Counted from the stretch's first letter, positions 7,965-16,661 are shown. The stretch: 54,271 nucleotides of DNA from IMCC26077 sp964490435 (GCA_964490435.1 CAZBCF010000003.1:1-54271); one strand, 5' to 3'. Notes: a model not told the origin generated them from the sequence alone. A program made the numbers and translations.

Positions 7965-9247
7965 GAGAGTTCCTGCTCTCGCGGCGAAAGCTCCTGAAAA
8001 GTTCGCTAGTTGGCGTTCTAGTAATGATATTTCCTCATCGCGTGCTTGGCGCGACGGTGCCCATCATGATCAGCACCACAAAAAAGAGCGCATCCTCACT
8101 GACCTTTCGAATCAGCGCCAAACTTTCGGGCAAGTTCTATTTAGAGTACGGCTCTACAAAGGAACAATTAGCAACCAAGAGCGCAATTATGACGATAGCC
8201 GCCAACAAGAGCATGGTCATCCAAATCAGCAATCTCGAGCCGAACTCGCTCATCTATTACCGGGTTCGATATCTACTCGGGAAGAGCAAGAGCTATTTGG
8301 CAACGTCTATTTCTAATGTTCGAACAGACCAATTGCTTTCGACTACTACCTTCGCCATCCAAGCCGATCCACACATGGATGGTAATTCGAGCGGAGAGGT
8401 CTATCTGAATACGTTGAAACAAGTAGTGATGGCAGCACCTGCTTTCCTGATGGATCTCGGCGATATTTTTATGGTGGATAAACTTGCCGACAAGAGCGAG
8501 GCTAACATCCGTGCTCGTTTTGAACTGATGAAAGATTATTATTCGAAACTTGAGAACGTGCCGTTGCGTATCACGCTAGGCAACCATGACGGCGAACTGG
8601 GTTATAGCAAATTTAATACAAAGAGTTATCGAAAGGAGTATTTTCCAGATCAGACGGGTGAACTTGCCTACTATTCCTTCGAGGGTCCTGGACAATTGCA
8701 CGTAGTGCTTGATCCATTCACATACACCACTGAGAATCCGAAAGACGACGGTTGGCAGTGGACCCTAGGTAAGACTCAGTATGACTGGCTAATCAGCACG
8801 CTACAAGGCTCGAAAGCACCACATAAGTTCATCTATATCCATCATTTACTTGTTGGCAACGCACAATCCCGCGGTGGCGTGGAAATCGCCCATCTCAATG
8901 AATGGGGTGGGAAGAGTAATGATGGAACCTATGGATTCGATCAATTCAGACCTGGATGGGGCAAGCCGATACACAATATTCTGCTTGAGAATAATGTGGG
9001 ATTCGTCTTCAAGGGGCACGATCATCTCTACGTCAAGCAAGAATTAGATGGCATCATCTACCAAACGCTTCCGCAGCCAAGTCACCCAGGCGATAAACTA
9101 GACGTTAAACAATATGGCTATCTTTCGGGCAAAGGAGTTGGCGGCTCGGGCTTTCTCAAAGTACGAACAGAAGGCGACACCGCATTCGTTGATTTCATCA
9201 AGCATGATGGCTCTACAGCCGATTCTTACTCTAGGGTCTCGTCATGA
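7961..9247 (+). CDS. Second Tat-exported metallophosphoesterase
   Basis: A 428-residue paralogue of the enzyme at 5494. It has a short Tat-type signal (LSRRKLLKSSLVGVLVM, residues 6-22), the same fibronectin-like N-terminal domain (KFYLEYGSTKEQ; LIYYRVRYLLG) and the phosphoesterase motifs ADPH near 135, GDIF near 167, GNHDGE near 207, HH near 294 and GHDH near 352. The first motif is ADPH rather than the usual GDxH. The Gly-rich insertion of the first copy is absent. Two differing copies in one operon point to division of labour, for example on different phosphoesters, rather than a recent duplication. Start and stop both overlap neighbours by 4 bases. Confidence 0.85.
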   Translation: MREFLLSRRKLLKSSLVGVLVMIFPHRVLGATVPIMISTTKKSASSLTFRISAKLSGKFYLEYGSTKEQLATKSAIMTIAANKSMVIQISNLEPNSLIYYRVRYLLGKSKSYLATSISNVRTDQLLSTTTFAIQADPHMDGNSSGEVYLNTLKQVVMAAPAFLMDLGDIFMVDKLADKSEANIRARFELMKDYYSKLENVPLRITLGNHDGELGYSKFNTKSYRKEYFPDQTGELAYYSFEGPGQLHVVLDPFTYTTENPKDDGWQWTLGKTQYDWLISTLQGSKAPHKFIYIHHLLVGNAQSRGGVEIAHLNEWGGKSNDGTYGFDQFRPGWGKPIHNILLENNVGFVFKGHDHLYVKQELDGIIYQTLPQPSHPGDKLDVKQYGYLSGKGVGGSGFLKVRTEGDTAFVDFIKHDGSTADSYSRVSS

Positions 9248-9915
9248 AGCACTTTAATAGGTTGGTTAAAGTATTTATGCTGGCTTTGTCACTTGTTGCA
9301 CTGGCGCTACCCTCCTCTGCTGCGGCAACGAAAGAGATCACATTCAAGGCAGAGGTTTGGGCAGATAATTGGTTCGCCTTGTACATCAATGGAAAGAAGG
9401 TCGGTGAAGACTCAGTCTCGATAAAGACTGAGCGATCCTTCAACAGCGAAACTCTAATCTTTAAAGCAAGTTATCCCTTGACCATTGGCATCGTCGCTAA
9501 GGATTATGTTGAGAATAACTCTGGGCTTGAATACATCGGTAAGCCAAACCAACAGATTGGCGATGCCGGTATCGCAATCCAAATTAGCGAAGTTGCCTCT
9601 AAGCGAATAGTCACCTATTCAAGTACCACCTGGAAGGTCCTCGTAATAGATAAGGCGCCTTTGAATGAAGCATGTGTGACTTCCAGGGATCCTTTGAATG
9701 AATGTGAGCATGCGAATATCCCGATTCCTACGAAATGGGCGAGCAGCGCGTTCAAGGATTTGACCTGGTCTGCTGCCAGCCGATTCACTGCTGAGCAGGT
9801 TGGCGTCAAGCAAGGGTATTTCGATATCTCTTGGACTCCGAAAATGCAACTTATCTGGTCTGCAGACCTTCGACTCGATAACACTATTCTGCTCCGTAAA
9901 ATCATCAAGAAGTGA
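9244..9915 (+). CDS. Secreted protein with lectin-like beta domain, unknown function
   Basis: A 223-residue protein with a Sec signal peptide (LVKVFMLALSLVALALPSSAAA, cleavage near residue 28). The mature part begins as a beta-sandwich-like segment, EVWADNWFALYINGKKVGED followed by SVSIKTERSFNSE, resembling domains that accompany YHYH proteins in other bacteria. Two cysteines about 14 residues apart (EACV and NECEH) may form a disulfide, and the C-terminus ends with LIWSADLRLDNTILLRKIIKK. No catalytic motif was recognised. As the last gene of the overlapping operon it probably acts with the three exported proteins, perhaps binding a substrate or surface. Family name is uncertain. Confidence 0.72.
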   Translation: MKHFNRLVKVFMLALSLVALALPSSAAATKEITFKAEVWADNWFALYINGKKVGEDSVSIKTERSFNSETLIFKASYPLTIGIVAKDYVENNSGLEYIGKPNQQIGDAGIAIQISEVASKRIVTYSSTTWKVLVIDKAPLNEACVTSRDPLNECEHANIPIPTKWASSAFKDLTWSAASRFTAEQVGVKQGYFDISWTPKMQLIWSADLRLDNTILLRKIIKK

Positions 9916-9952
9916 AGTGGCGCGTTCGGACGTCAATCTTTTTCGTTAGGTT

Positions 9953-9958
9953 TACACT
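9953..9958 (+). promoter_or_regulatory. Leaderless -10 box for the aquaporin-arsC operon
   Basis: TACACT ends 6 bases before the ATG at 9965; no Shine-Dalgarno sequence is visible. No ArsR-like inverted repeat was found in the 49-base gap to the preceding gene. Confidence 0.5.
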
Positions 9959-9964
9959 CTCGGT

Positions 9965-10609
9965 ATGAAGAAATTACTTGCAGAATTCCTTGGCACCGCA
10001 TTCATTTCGATGGCTGTTATTGGGTCAGCCTTCATGGCAAATTCCCTGAGTGAAGATGGGCTGCTTAAGTTGCTGGTCAATGCCATCGCAACGACCATGG
10101 CATTATTTGTGGCAATCTCGATATTTGCGAGCATAAGCGGCGCGCATTTCAATCCAGTAGTGACCATCTCACTCGCGTTGGAGAAGAGGATCAATAAATC
10201 AGAGGTAATTCCATTCATCATCGCCCAGATTAGTGGTGCTCTATTTGGGGTGCTCTTGGCAAACTTGATGTTCCAAGATTCGCTGATTCGAATTTCTTCA
10301 GTTGATCGGGCGGATCCAAACAATTATCTGGGAGAGTTGATTGCCACCGCCGTATTGGTGCTACTCATTCTTATCTCCCTCGCACAGGGGCGGGCGCATG
10401 CGATTGCTTACTTGGTACCCGCATGGATTGGCTCTGCCTACTTCGCCACGATTTCAGCAAGTTTTGCCAACCCGGCGGTGACTTTTGCCCGTGCCTTTTC
10501 AGACAATGGAGCTGGAATTAACCTTTCGTCCATGGGGATTTTCATCATTGTTCAGTTACTCGGCGGAGGGTTGGGTGTTGTTACTGCCCGATTCTTCTCA
10601 CGAAAGTAG
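9965..10609 (+). CDS. Aquaporin/MIP family channel
   Basis: A 214-residue six-helix channel of the major intrinsic protein family. Both re-entrant loop signatures are present: SGAHFNPVVT (first NPA as NPV) around residue 63 and FANPAVTFAR around residue 168, the latter with the Arg that forms the selectivity filter. Helix 1 carries the AEFLGTAF motif. These channels pass water, glycerol or uncharged metalloids such as arsenous acid. The gene starts 11 bases upstream of an arsenate reductase gene and shares its promoter, which matches aquaglyceroporin-arsC pairs known from rhizobia, where the channel releases the arsenite made by ArsC. Confidence 0.88.
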   Translation: MKKLLAEFLGTAFISMAVIGSAFMANSLSEDGLLKLLVNAIATTMALFVAISIFASISGAHFNPVVTISLALEKRINKSEVIPFIIAQISGALFGVLLANLMFQDSLIRISSVDRADPNNYLGELIATAVLVLLILISLAQGRAHAIAYLVPAWIGSAYFATISASFANPAVTFARAFSDNGAGINLSSMGIFIIVQLLGGGLGVVTARFFSRK

Positions 10610-10620
10610 GCGAAAGTGAA

Positions 10621-11025
10621 ATGGTGAAAAAGCCCTCGGTGCTTTTCGTTTGTGTCCATAATGCGGGTCGCTCTCAGATGGCCGCTGGATTTATGGAGTA
10701 CTTATCGAATGGGGGTATTGACGTTCTCTCTGCAGGTTCGGCACCAAAAGATGTGCTCAACCCTGTCGCAGTTGCTGCGATGGCAGAAATCGGGATTGAC
10801 ATTGCTGACAACATGCCAAAAGTTCTCACCGTAGATGCCGTCCAGGCATCAGATGTGGTGATTACGATGGGTTGTGGTGACACCTGTCCATACTTTCCCG
10901 GAAAACGTTACGAGGATTGGGTTCTTGATGACCCTGCCGGTAAGGGCATTGAAGAGGTTCGAAAAATTCGGGATCAGATCAAAGCGCGTGTCGCGACGTT
11001 AGTTAACGAGTTACTTGCGCGATGA
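10621..11025 (+). CDS. arsC: Arsenate reductase, low-molecular-weight phosphatase type
   Basis: A 134-residue enzyme reducing arsenate to arsenite. The catalytic P-loop is CVHNAGRSQ with nucleophile Cys11 and Arg17, and the general acid is Asp104 in LDDPAG. Cys85 and Cys89 occur in MGCGDTCP; in thioredoxin-coupled ArsC two resolving cysteines lie in this region, whereas mycothiol-dependent actinobacterial forms differ, so the electron donor is not settled. The start ATG is 11 bases after the aquaporin stop, with a weak AAAGTGAA upstream. No arsR or ACR3/ArsB gene is nearby, so export probably relies on the channel. The 3' end overlaps the convergent hydrolase by 23 bases. Confidence 0.9.
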   Translation: MVKKPSVLFVCVHNAGRSQMAAGFMEYLSNGGIDVLSAGSAPKDVLNPVAVAAMAEIGIDIADNMPKVLTVDAVQASDVVITMGCGDTCPYFPGKRYEDWVLDDPAGKGIEEVRKIRDQIKARVATLVNELLAR

Positions 11026-12163
11026 GTTCGCCTTTGAGTGTGGCAAAGCGCTCACCCATGAGTCGATAACCTGCTGAATCAGGATGAAGCAAATCTGGCA
11101 TCAGGTGGATATCGCCCTCGTTGAAGAGCTCTAGTCCACTCATGAAGTAAAGGTTTGCATCGTCTCGTTCTTTGACAATTCTTTCGAGGATCTCTCGGAT
11201 CTTGCGTAGATTGAGGGCGCCGGCAGCAAGAGCATGTGGGCGCTCCATAGAAGTGAGCCCGGCTTCACCAATCAAAGTTGGTCCTGGATTGACTTCGTGG
11301 AATGGGCAATAAATGGGCGAGATGACGAGTATTGGTGTCTTCGGTTTCTGTTCTCGAATTGTGTCGAGGAAGTTATGTACTGCAGGAATAAAAGTTCGCT
11401 CGCGCATGCTGTCGCCATTGACCACGTTTATTCCTAGTTTGAGTGAGATGAGGTCTGCTGGAGTCGCTGCAATAGTACGAGCGACGAAGCCGTCGAGATG
11501 TGCCTCGCCAGCAAGGCCAAGATTTCGGATATCTAAACCGAGCAATCGACTTGCATGCACTGACCAGATATCAAGTGGACGTTCGGTCTCGGCACATTGA
11601 CTGATTGAACTTCCGTAGTGGACCCACTTCTTAGCGCTCGAGGGCGTTGGAGCGAGAATCTCGTTATCAGCGCCGATCGTGCGCACCTCGACCATGGCAC
11701 CAGCAGGTAGCCAAATCTCGAGATCTTTCATTTCAGTGCCAAGATTGGAGAAAACTATCTCTTCACCATCACCACGGATGAACTGTTCACTTGTCACCAA
11801 TGGCCCATCCATTTCGAGGCGAATCTGACCACCTTTAGTCGTAGCTTGCGTCTGAGCTTCCTCACCGTTGATCACCAGATCGAATCGAGGAGTCCGAGGT
11901 TCTTCGACAACTCGAGCGATAGTGAGCGGCATGACGTGTACCTCGAGGGAAACCGTCGACGCGCGTGTGCGGAATCGAAGGCGTACTCCAGAAGGAAAGC
12001 GAGTCCAACGGTGCAAACCGCTGACCCCAAATTGTTTCCAGGTCCACAAAGGTAAGCGGGAGAAACTCACCCAACCATCTTCTGACTCTTGGTGACCATA
12101 TGGTCCAACCACTTCCACCGCTGATTCGAGGATTGCACTGCGGCTATGATGAGGTGTCGACAT
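11003..12163 (-). CDS. SGNH/GDSL hydrolase with N-terminal beta domain
   Basis: A 386-residue esterase-like protein. The N-terminal 170 residues form a beta-rich jelly-roll-like domain, and the SGNH hydrolase domain follows: block I nucleophile in HYGSSISQ near residue 186-193, block II Gly in GLAGEAHLDG, block III in KLGINVVNG, and the Asp/His pair in DLLHPDSAGY near the C-terminus. The layout resembles carbohydrate esterases that remove acyl groups from sugars, though no signal peptide is visible, so it may act in the cytoplasm on imported acylated compounds. It lies 27 bases after a GAF-LuxR regulator gene in the same direction. GGTGAG stands 6 bases before the ATG. Confidence 0.82.
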   Translation of the reverse strand: MSTPHHSRSAILESAVEVVGPYGHQESEDGWVSFSRLPLWTWKQFGVSGLHRWTRFPSGVRLRFRTRASTVSLEVHVMPLTIARVVEEPRTPRFDLVINGEEAQTQATTKGGQIRLEMDGPLVTSEQFIRGDGEEIVFSNLGTEMKDLEIWLPAGAMVEVRTIGADNEILAPTPSSAKKWVHYGSSISQCAETERPLDIWSVHASRLLGLDIRNLGLAGEAHLDGFVARTIAATPADLISLKLGINVVNGDSMRERTFIPAVHNFLDTIREQKPKTPILVISPIYCPFHEVNPGPTLIGEAGLTSMERPHALAAGALNLRKIREILERIVKERDDANLYFMSGLELFNEGDIHLMPDLLHPDSAGYRLMGERFATLKGELIAQVTR

Positions 12164-12190
12164 TATCGGCTCACCGGATTTAGCACAGAC

Positions 12191-13033
12191 CTAGTGCGCA
12201 AATTCTTCGCGCGATGACGGGACCTCGTGCTTGAGGCGAGAGGAGATTCCAAGACGTTCCTTGTTCTCGAGGAAATAACTCCGCGCCTCATTTCGCCCGC
12301 TTACTTGCAACTTCTCAAAGATGCGAATCGTTTCTTGACGAATGGTCGATTCGCTGTATCCCATCGTATCTGCGATTTCGATGTTGGTTTTCTTATCTGC
12401 TATATAAGAGAGAATCTGGATTTGTCGATCAGTCAGTGAGGTGACGTTCGGCGATTCGAGTTTCTTTCGGTCTCGCGCCTGGCGGAACATGTGCAGGGAG
12501 ATCAAGTTTGCGACCGTTCGAAGGAAGAGGTCAACTTCTTCATCGAGGTAGAGTTGCTCAGATGAGACGATGCCTAGACAGGCAATGGGCGAATTCATCC
12601 TGAGAATCGGCAGGATTATCTGAGTACGCATGCGAGAGTCATATTTGACATCTTTGAGTAGCGGATATTCGGCGGGCCACTCGGGTAGTGAGTTGATCCA
12701 AACGATTCGTTTTTCGGTAAGCGCATCTGTGACCGGCAATTTCCAATCGAGTGGGAACTCTTGCCATTCGTTAAAACGTGATTGGTCGACTCCATACGAA
12801 GCCCGAGCGCGCGCAGTTTTCCGCGCCGTCACTTCGGCAATCCACACATGATTGACATTCATGAAGGCGAGCGTGTTCGTAGAGAGATATTCGCAGATTT
12901 GATCTTCCGAGAGATCGGCGTTGGCAAGGTGTGCCACCAGATTGGCTATCCGTGAATTAATCACTGGGTCTCCATGGGGGTTCTGTGAAGTGGGCGTAAC
13001 TCTAATAAGAACCACCCCATTTCTTCCAATCAC
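12191..13033 (-). CDS. LuxR-family transcriptional regulator with GAF-like sensor domain
   Basis: A DNA-binding regulator of up to 280 residues. The middle part (about residues 30-185) has the helix and beta pattern of a GAF domain and contains RMRTQIILPILRMNSPIACLG, which would bind a small ligand. The C-terminal LuxR-type helix-turn-helix reads SLTDRQIQILSYIADKKTNIEIAD followed by SESTIRQETIRIFEKLQVSGR. Two starts are plausible: GTG at 13033, with TAATTT 5 bases upstream, or GTG at 12964, preceded at 4 bases by GGAGA. The second would remove 23 residues lacking recognisable structure. It probably controls itself and the SGNH hydrolase downstream. Confidence 0.83.
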   Translation of the reverse strand: MIGRNGVVLIRVTPTSQNPHGDPVINSRIANLVAHLANADLSEDQICEYLSTNTLAFMNVNHVWIAEVTARKTARARASYGVDQSRFNEWQEFPLDWKLPVTDALTEKRIVWINSLPEWPAEYPLLKDVKYDSRMRTQIILPILRMNSPIACLGIVSSEQLYLDEEVDLFLRTVANLISLHMFRQARDRKKLESPNVTSLTDRQIQILSYIADKKTNIEIADTMGYSESTIRQETIRIFEKLQVSGRNEARSYFLENKERLGISSRLKHEVPSSREEFAH

Positions 13034-13071
13034 CCGATAAATTACAATTCAGCGGCTTCAACCGACTTGGC

Positions 13072-13077
13072 TACTCT
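13072..13077 (+). promoter_or_regulatory. Leaderless -10 box for the acetyltransferase at 13085
   Basis: TACTCT stands 7 bases before the GTG at 13085. This argues for that codon as the start rather than the in-frame TTG at 13067, which lies upstream of the box. Confidence 0.5.
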
Positions 13078-13084
13078 TAGGGAC

Positions 13085-13594
13085 GTGCCTGACCTCATCT
13101 TGGTTCCCCTGGCTGACAAACCAGCCCTGGCCGCTGCGCCGCTTCGCTGGAGCCTTGAGTTATGGGGCGATTCGAGCCCCTGGTTTAGCGCAGCTGACTG
13201 GCATACCTTTTACATGCGGGGCGCCAAGGCGGATTTCTCCGCTTGGGCTCTGGACGGGGTCGATCAGGAGCAGATCTACCTCGCCTCTGTCGCTGGCGAG
13301 GTGGTTGGCGCCATCGCTTTAGTGGATTTCGATGATCTCGAGGAGTTTGCTCATCTCAAGCCGTGGGTTGCGGCATTTGTAGTGGACCCTAAGCGGCGCG
13401 GTACCGGCATCGGCTCTCAGATGCTTGCTGCAATCGAAGCAAAGGCGCGCGAGTTCGCGATTCCACGACTTCACCTTTGGACAACCGATCAAAGAGATTT
13501 TTATCTCAAACGTGGCTATGAGATGTTGACGCATCGCGATTATTCTGAGATGAAACCGCCAATGTCTATTGATGTCCTCCAGAAAATCCTTTGA
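13085..13594 (+). CDS. GNAT family N-acetyltransferase
   Basis: A 169-residue acetyltransferase. Motif A reads FVVDPKRRGTGIGSQMLAAI, with the R-x-x-G-x-G/A acetyl-CoA loop, around residues 99-118; the C-terminal part has LWTTDQRDFYLKRGYEMLTH, the beta-6/beta-7 element in which Tyr often serves as general acid. The start is taken as GTG at 13085 because the -10 box lies just upstream; an in-frame TTG at 13067 would add 6 residues. It stands between the divergent regulator gene and the convergent protease gene, which ends 9 bases downstream. Acceptor substrate unknown. Confidence 0.84.
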   Translation: MPDLILVPLADKPALAAAPLRWSLELWGDSSPWFSAADWHTFYMRGAKADFSAWALDGVDQEQIYLASVAGEVVGAIALVDFDDLEEFAHLKPWVAAFVVDPKRRGTGIGSQMLAAIEAKAREFAIPRLHLWTTDQRDFYLKRGYEMLTHRDYSEMKPPMSIDVLQKIL

Positions 13595-13603
13595 TAGGTC
13601 GAC

Positions 13604-14827
13604 TTAGTCAAGCGCAGTGAGCCGCTGCAGGAGCGGTGGATGCGTCGCATAAATCTTCACCGCAAGCGGATGTGGTGAGAGGTTCGCCAAACTATCCGTT
13701 GCAATCTTGATGAGTCCGCTCTTGAGTGGCTCGCCATCGTATGTCGCTTTCGCAAACCGATCGGCTTCATATTCGTTTCGACGTGAGATGCCATTTGAGA
13801 TCAGATCTAGCGCGAACGAGAGTGGGCTAAAGATGATGAAGAAGGCGAGTATGGAGAGGTGAAAACTCTTTATATCCGAGCCAAGCGCAGTCGAGAGTTC
13901 GGGAAAACGCAACGCCCATCCCAAAACTGCAAAGATGACTAAAGTCTGAGTGATTGAAAGCAAGAAGCCAAAGAGCGTGTGCTTCTTCTTATAGTGCCCA
14001 ATTTCGTGTGCGAGGACAGCCATAATCTCTTTAGTGCCAAGTTTTTCGAGCAAGGTATCGAACAGAACGATAGTTTTACTCTTACCTAAACCAGCAAAGA
14101 AGGCATTTGCCTTGCTCGAGCGTTTTGAAGCATCCATGACGAATAATCTGCCGATTGAATATCCCTCTTGTTTGCAGTAGTCCAGAATCTCGCTCTTGAG
14201 TTCTCCATCTTCAAGTGGCTGTAATTTGTTGAAGAGTGGCAGAATTAAGGTGGTACCGAACATAAACATCACAAGTGCGAAAAGCGAGAGCAGTAGCCAG
14301 CCAAGAACCCAGAAGGCTCCACCCGTCCTTTGATAGATGAAGATGATGAGCGCAAGTAATCCGCCACCAATGAGTCCGGCAAGTAAGTAGCCCTTGACCT
14401 TATCGAGAATAAATGTCTTAGGCGTGGTTTTGTTAAATCCAAATGTAGATTCGACGACGAAAGTGCCATAAAGATCGAAAGGAAGATCTAATAGGTCAGA
14501 GGCAAGCCCGATGATTGCAAAGAACACGATTGCTATCAGAATCTCCGATTGGATGTGCTCTCTCACAAACGAATCAATAGCGCCAAAAAGGCCAAATGCA
14601 AGCGCGGCCACCATGATGATGGTTGAGTAAGTGGCACTCGCCAGCGAGAGTCTGAAGTTAGCCTGCGAATATTCGAGTGATCGTCGATACTCGCTCTCAC
14701 TATAGAGATTGGCAAGCGTGGGATGTAGCGGCTTCTTACTCTCACGATGGTTGAGAATCTTTATGAGCGATTCGACGAGATAGTTGAGTAGCACCAGCGA
14801 GATGAGCAGCGTAAGCATGGGATACAT
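13604..14827 (-). CDS. M48 family metalloprotease, Ste24/CAAX-protease-like
   Basis: A 407-residue integral membrane zinc protease of full Ste24 length. The HEXXH zinc motif is HEIGH near residue 276, and the third ligand Glu lies in NEYEADRFAK near 351-360. Several transmembrane helices precede it, including the conserved VESTFGFNKTTPKTF loop, and the protein ends with ATHPPLLQRL, typical for M48A. In eukaryotes Ste24 removes CAAX tails after prenylation; in bacteria, which lack that substrate, such enzymes are thought to act in membrane protein quality control. ATG at 14827 is taken as the start, although a second ATG at codon 4 fits the upstream TATCAT box better. It is divergent from the ABC-F gene. 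Confidence 0.86.
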   Translation of the reverse strand: MYPMLTLLISLVLLNYLVESLIKILNHRESKKPLHPTLANLYSESEYRRSLEYSQANFRLSLASATYSTIIMVAALAFGLFGAIDSFVREHIQSEILIAIVFFAIIGLASDLLDLPFDLYGTFVVESTFGFNKTTPKTFILDKVKGYLLAGLIGGGLLALIIFIYQRTGGAFWVLGWLLLSLFALVMFMFGTTLILPLFNKLQPLEDGELKSEILDYCKQEGYSIGRLFVMDASKRSSKANAFFAGLGKSKTIVLFDTLLEKLGTKEIMAVLAHEIGHYKKKHTLFGFLLSITQTLVIFAVLGWALRFPELSTALGSDIKSFHLSILAFFIIFSPLSFALDLISNGISRRNEYEADRFAKATYDGEPLKSGLIKIATDSLANLSPHPLAVKIYATHPPLLQRLTALD

Positions 14828-14843
14828 CGTATGATAAAGGTCT

Positions 14844-16628
14844 ATGAATAGCGCACCAGGCTTAATAAGCGCGGAAAATATCGGAAAAAATTATGGCAAG
14901 GGCGATGTACTCAAGGATGTTTCGCTTGGGGTCTTGCGTAATGAACGTATCGGCATCGTCGGGCGAAATGGTGGTGGCAAAAGCACGCTGCTTCGCATCT
15001 TGGTTGGCGCTGAAGCCCCCGATACCGGACGTGTCTCGCTCGTTAGCGGCCTCTCGCTTGGTTACCTCGCCCAAGTGGATACTTTCGCACCAGGTGCGAC
15101 GATTATCTCGTCTATTTTCGGTTCCAGCGCAACCCATTCCTGGGCAAGTGATTCACGTGCGCGAGATGTACTCGAAGGGCTCTTCGGTTCTCATAAAGTT
15201 GCTGAAATTGATCGCCCGATTGAAGGGCTATCCGGAGGCGAGCGCAGGAGAGTCTCACTTGCGAAATTGCTGGTGAGCAATCACGATGTTATCTGTCTAG
15301 ATGAACCTACCAATCACCTTGATGTCGAAGGTGTACGTTGGCTGGCTTCTTACGTGAAGAATGAGCGGAAGTTGGCCGTAGTCGTGATCACTCACGATCG
15401 TTGGTTCCTTGACGAGGTGAGTGAGAAGACGTGGGAGGTAGTAGCAGGAGGGGTTGAAGAGTACGAGGGTGGGTATTCGGCTTTTGTACTCGCAAAGGCT
15501 GAGCGAATCCGGCAGGCAGATGTCGAGAACTCTCGCCGCAATAATTTGATAAAGAAAGAGTTGGCCTGGCTACGTCGTGGCGCACCAGCGCGCACAACCA
15601 AACCGAAATTCAGAGTTGATGCTGCTAATCAACTGATAAGCGCGGAACCTCCACCGCGGGATTCAGTCGAACTTCTCAATTTTGCAACGAACCGGTTGGG
15701 TAAGCGCGTCTTCGAACTTCATGATGTGACTTTAGGTGTTGCCGGCAAGATGTTGGCTGAACACATCAACATTAATTTCGCTCCAGGGATTCGCTACGCA
15801 GTTGTCGGTGCGAATGGTGCCGGAAAGACTTCGTTCTTATATTTGCTTGCTGGGCGCCTTAAGCCTATGGCTGGACATATCCAGACGGGGCAAACGGTCA
15901 AACTCGCCTTTCTAACCCAACACCTTGACGAACTTAATCCAGAGTGGCGGGTTCTTGAAGCAGTCGAAGAAGTGGCAAAAAGCGTCGATCTTGGTAAGGG
16001 ACGAGAGCTCTCTGCCACACAACTCTGTGAACGGTTGGGATTTGGCAAAGATGCACAGTGGACACCAGTGCGAGATCTCTCTGGAGGCGAGCGCCGTCGA
16101 TTACAACTCACGCGATTGTTGATGGAAGGGCCAAACGTGCTCTTTCTTGATGAGCCAACAAATGACTTCGATGTTGAGACGTTGTCGTCGCTTGAAGATC
16201 TGCTCGATGGCTTTGCAGGAACGATTGTCGTGGTCTCACATGATCGATATTTCCTTGAAAGAGTATGCGATGTCACATTGGGATTTGTCGGCGATGGCAC
16301 ACTTCGCGATTTACCGCGTGGACTTGATCAATATTTCGAGATTCGAAATGCAAATCACCTCAGAGCCGAAACGAAGGTAACTTTCGAAGTTACTGAAAAG
16401 AGCGTGAAGATTGATCGCCGTGAAGTAAAGAAGAAAATCGAAAGAATCGAACGCGCGGTTGCTCGACGTGATGAGGAATTACAAAAACTACGGAGTGAAT
16501 TGGCTCAAGTGGCCACTGACTTCACTCGACTGAGTGATGTGCATAACGAAATCGAACGCTTGAGCGTAGAGAAGGAAGTTCTCGAGCAAGAATGGCTTGA
16601 CTTGCTGGCTGAGATCGAGGGCATCTAG
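14844..16628 (+). CDS. ABC-F family ATPase
   Basis: A soluble 594-residue protein with two ABC cassettes and no membrane part. Cassette 1 has GRNGGGKST near residue 40, LSGGERRRVSLAKLL and DEPTNHLDVEG; cassette 2 has GANGAGKTS near 322, LSGGERRRLQLTRLL and DEPTNDFDVET. The inter-cassette linker is charged and helical, and the C-terminal 90 residues form a coiled coil rich in Lys and Glu (VKKKIERIERAVARRDEEL), as in Uup-type members. ABC-F proteins bind the ribosomal E site and tune translation or protect against antibiotics; the Uup-like tail suggests a housekeeping role. TATGAT is 8 bases before the ATG, so it may be leaderless. Confidence 0.87.
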   Translation: MNSAPGLISAENIGKNYGKGDVLKDVSLGVLRNERIGIVGRNGGGKSTLLRILVGAEAPDTGRVSLVSGLSLGYLAQVDTFAPGATIISSIFGSSATHSWASDSRARDVLEGLFGSHKVAEIDRPIEGLSGGERRRVSLAKLLVSNHDVICLDEPTNHLDVEGVRWLASYVKNERKLAVVVITHDRWFLDEVSEKTWEVVAGGVEEYEGGYSAFVLAKAERIRQADVENSRRNNLIKKELAWLRRGAPARTTKPKFRVDAANQLISAEPPPRDSVELLNFATNRLGKRVFELHDVTLGVAGKMLAEHININFAPGIRYAVVGANGAGKTSFLYLLAGRLKPMAGHIQTGQTVKLAFLTQHLDELNPEWRVLEAVEEVAKSVDLGKGRELSATQLCERLGFGKDAQWTPVRDLSGGERRRLQLTRLLMEGPNVLFLDEPTNDFDVETLSSLEDLLDGFAGTIVVVSHDRYFLERVCDVTLGFVGDGTLRDLPRGLDQYFEIRNANHLRAETKVTFEVTEKSVKIDRREVKKKIERIERAVARRDEELQKLRSELAQVATDFTRLSDVHNEIERLSVEKEVLEQEWLDLLAEIEGI

Positions 16629-16649
16629 AAAGTCAGTAGTTGGCAGTAG

Positions 16650-16655
16650 TAGGGT
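16650..16655 (+). promoter_or_regulatory. Leaderless -10 box opening the first catabolic operon
   Basis: TAGGGT stands exactly 6 bases before the ATG at 16662. It would drive the four genes 16662-20052. Confidence 0.45.
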
Positions 16656-16661
16656 TCAAAC

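Noticed and set aside
15794..16300. 168-codon frame antisense to the ABC-F gene
   Set aside because: Shadow frame; Ser/Arg-rich product mirrors the ATPase codon pattern.
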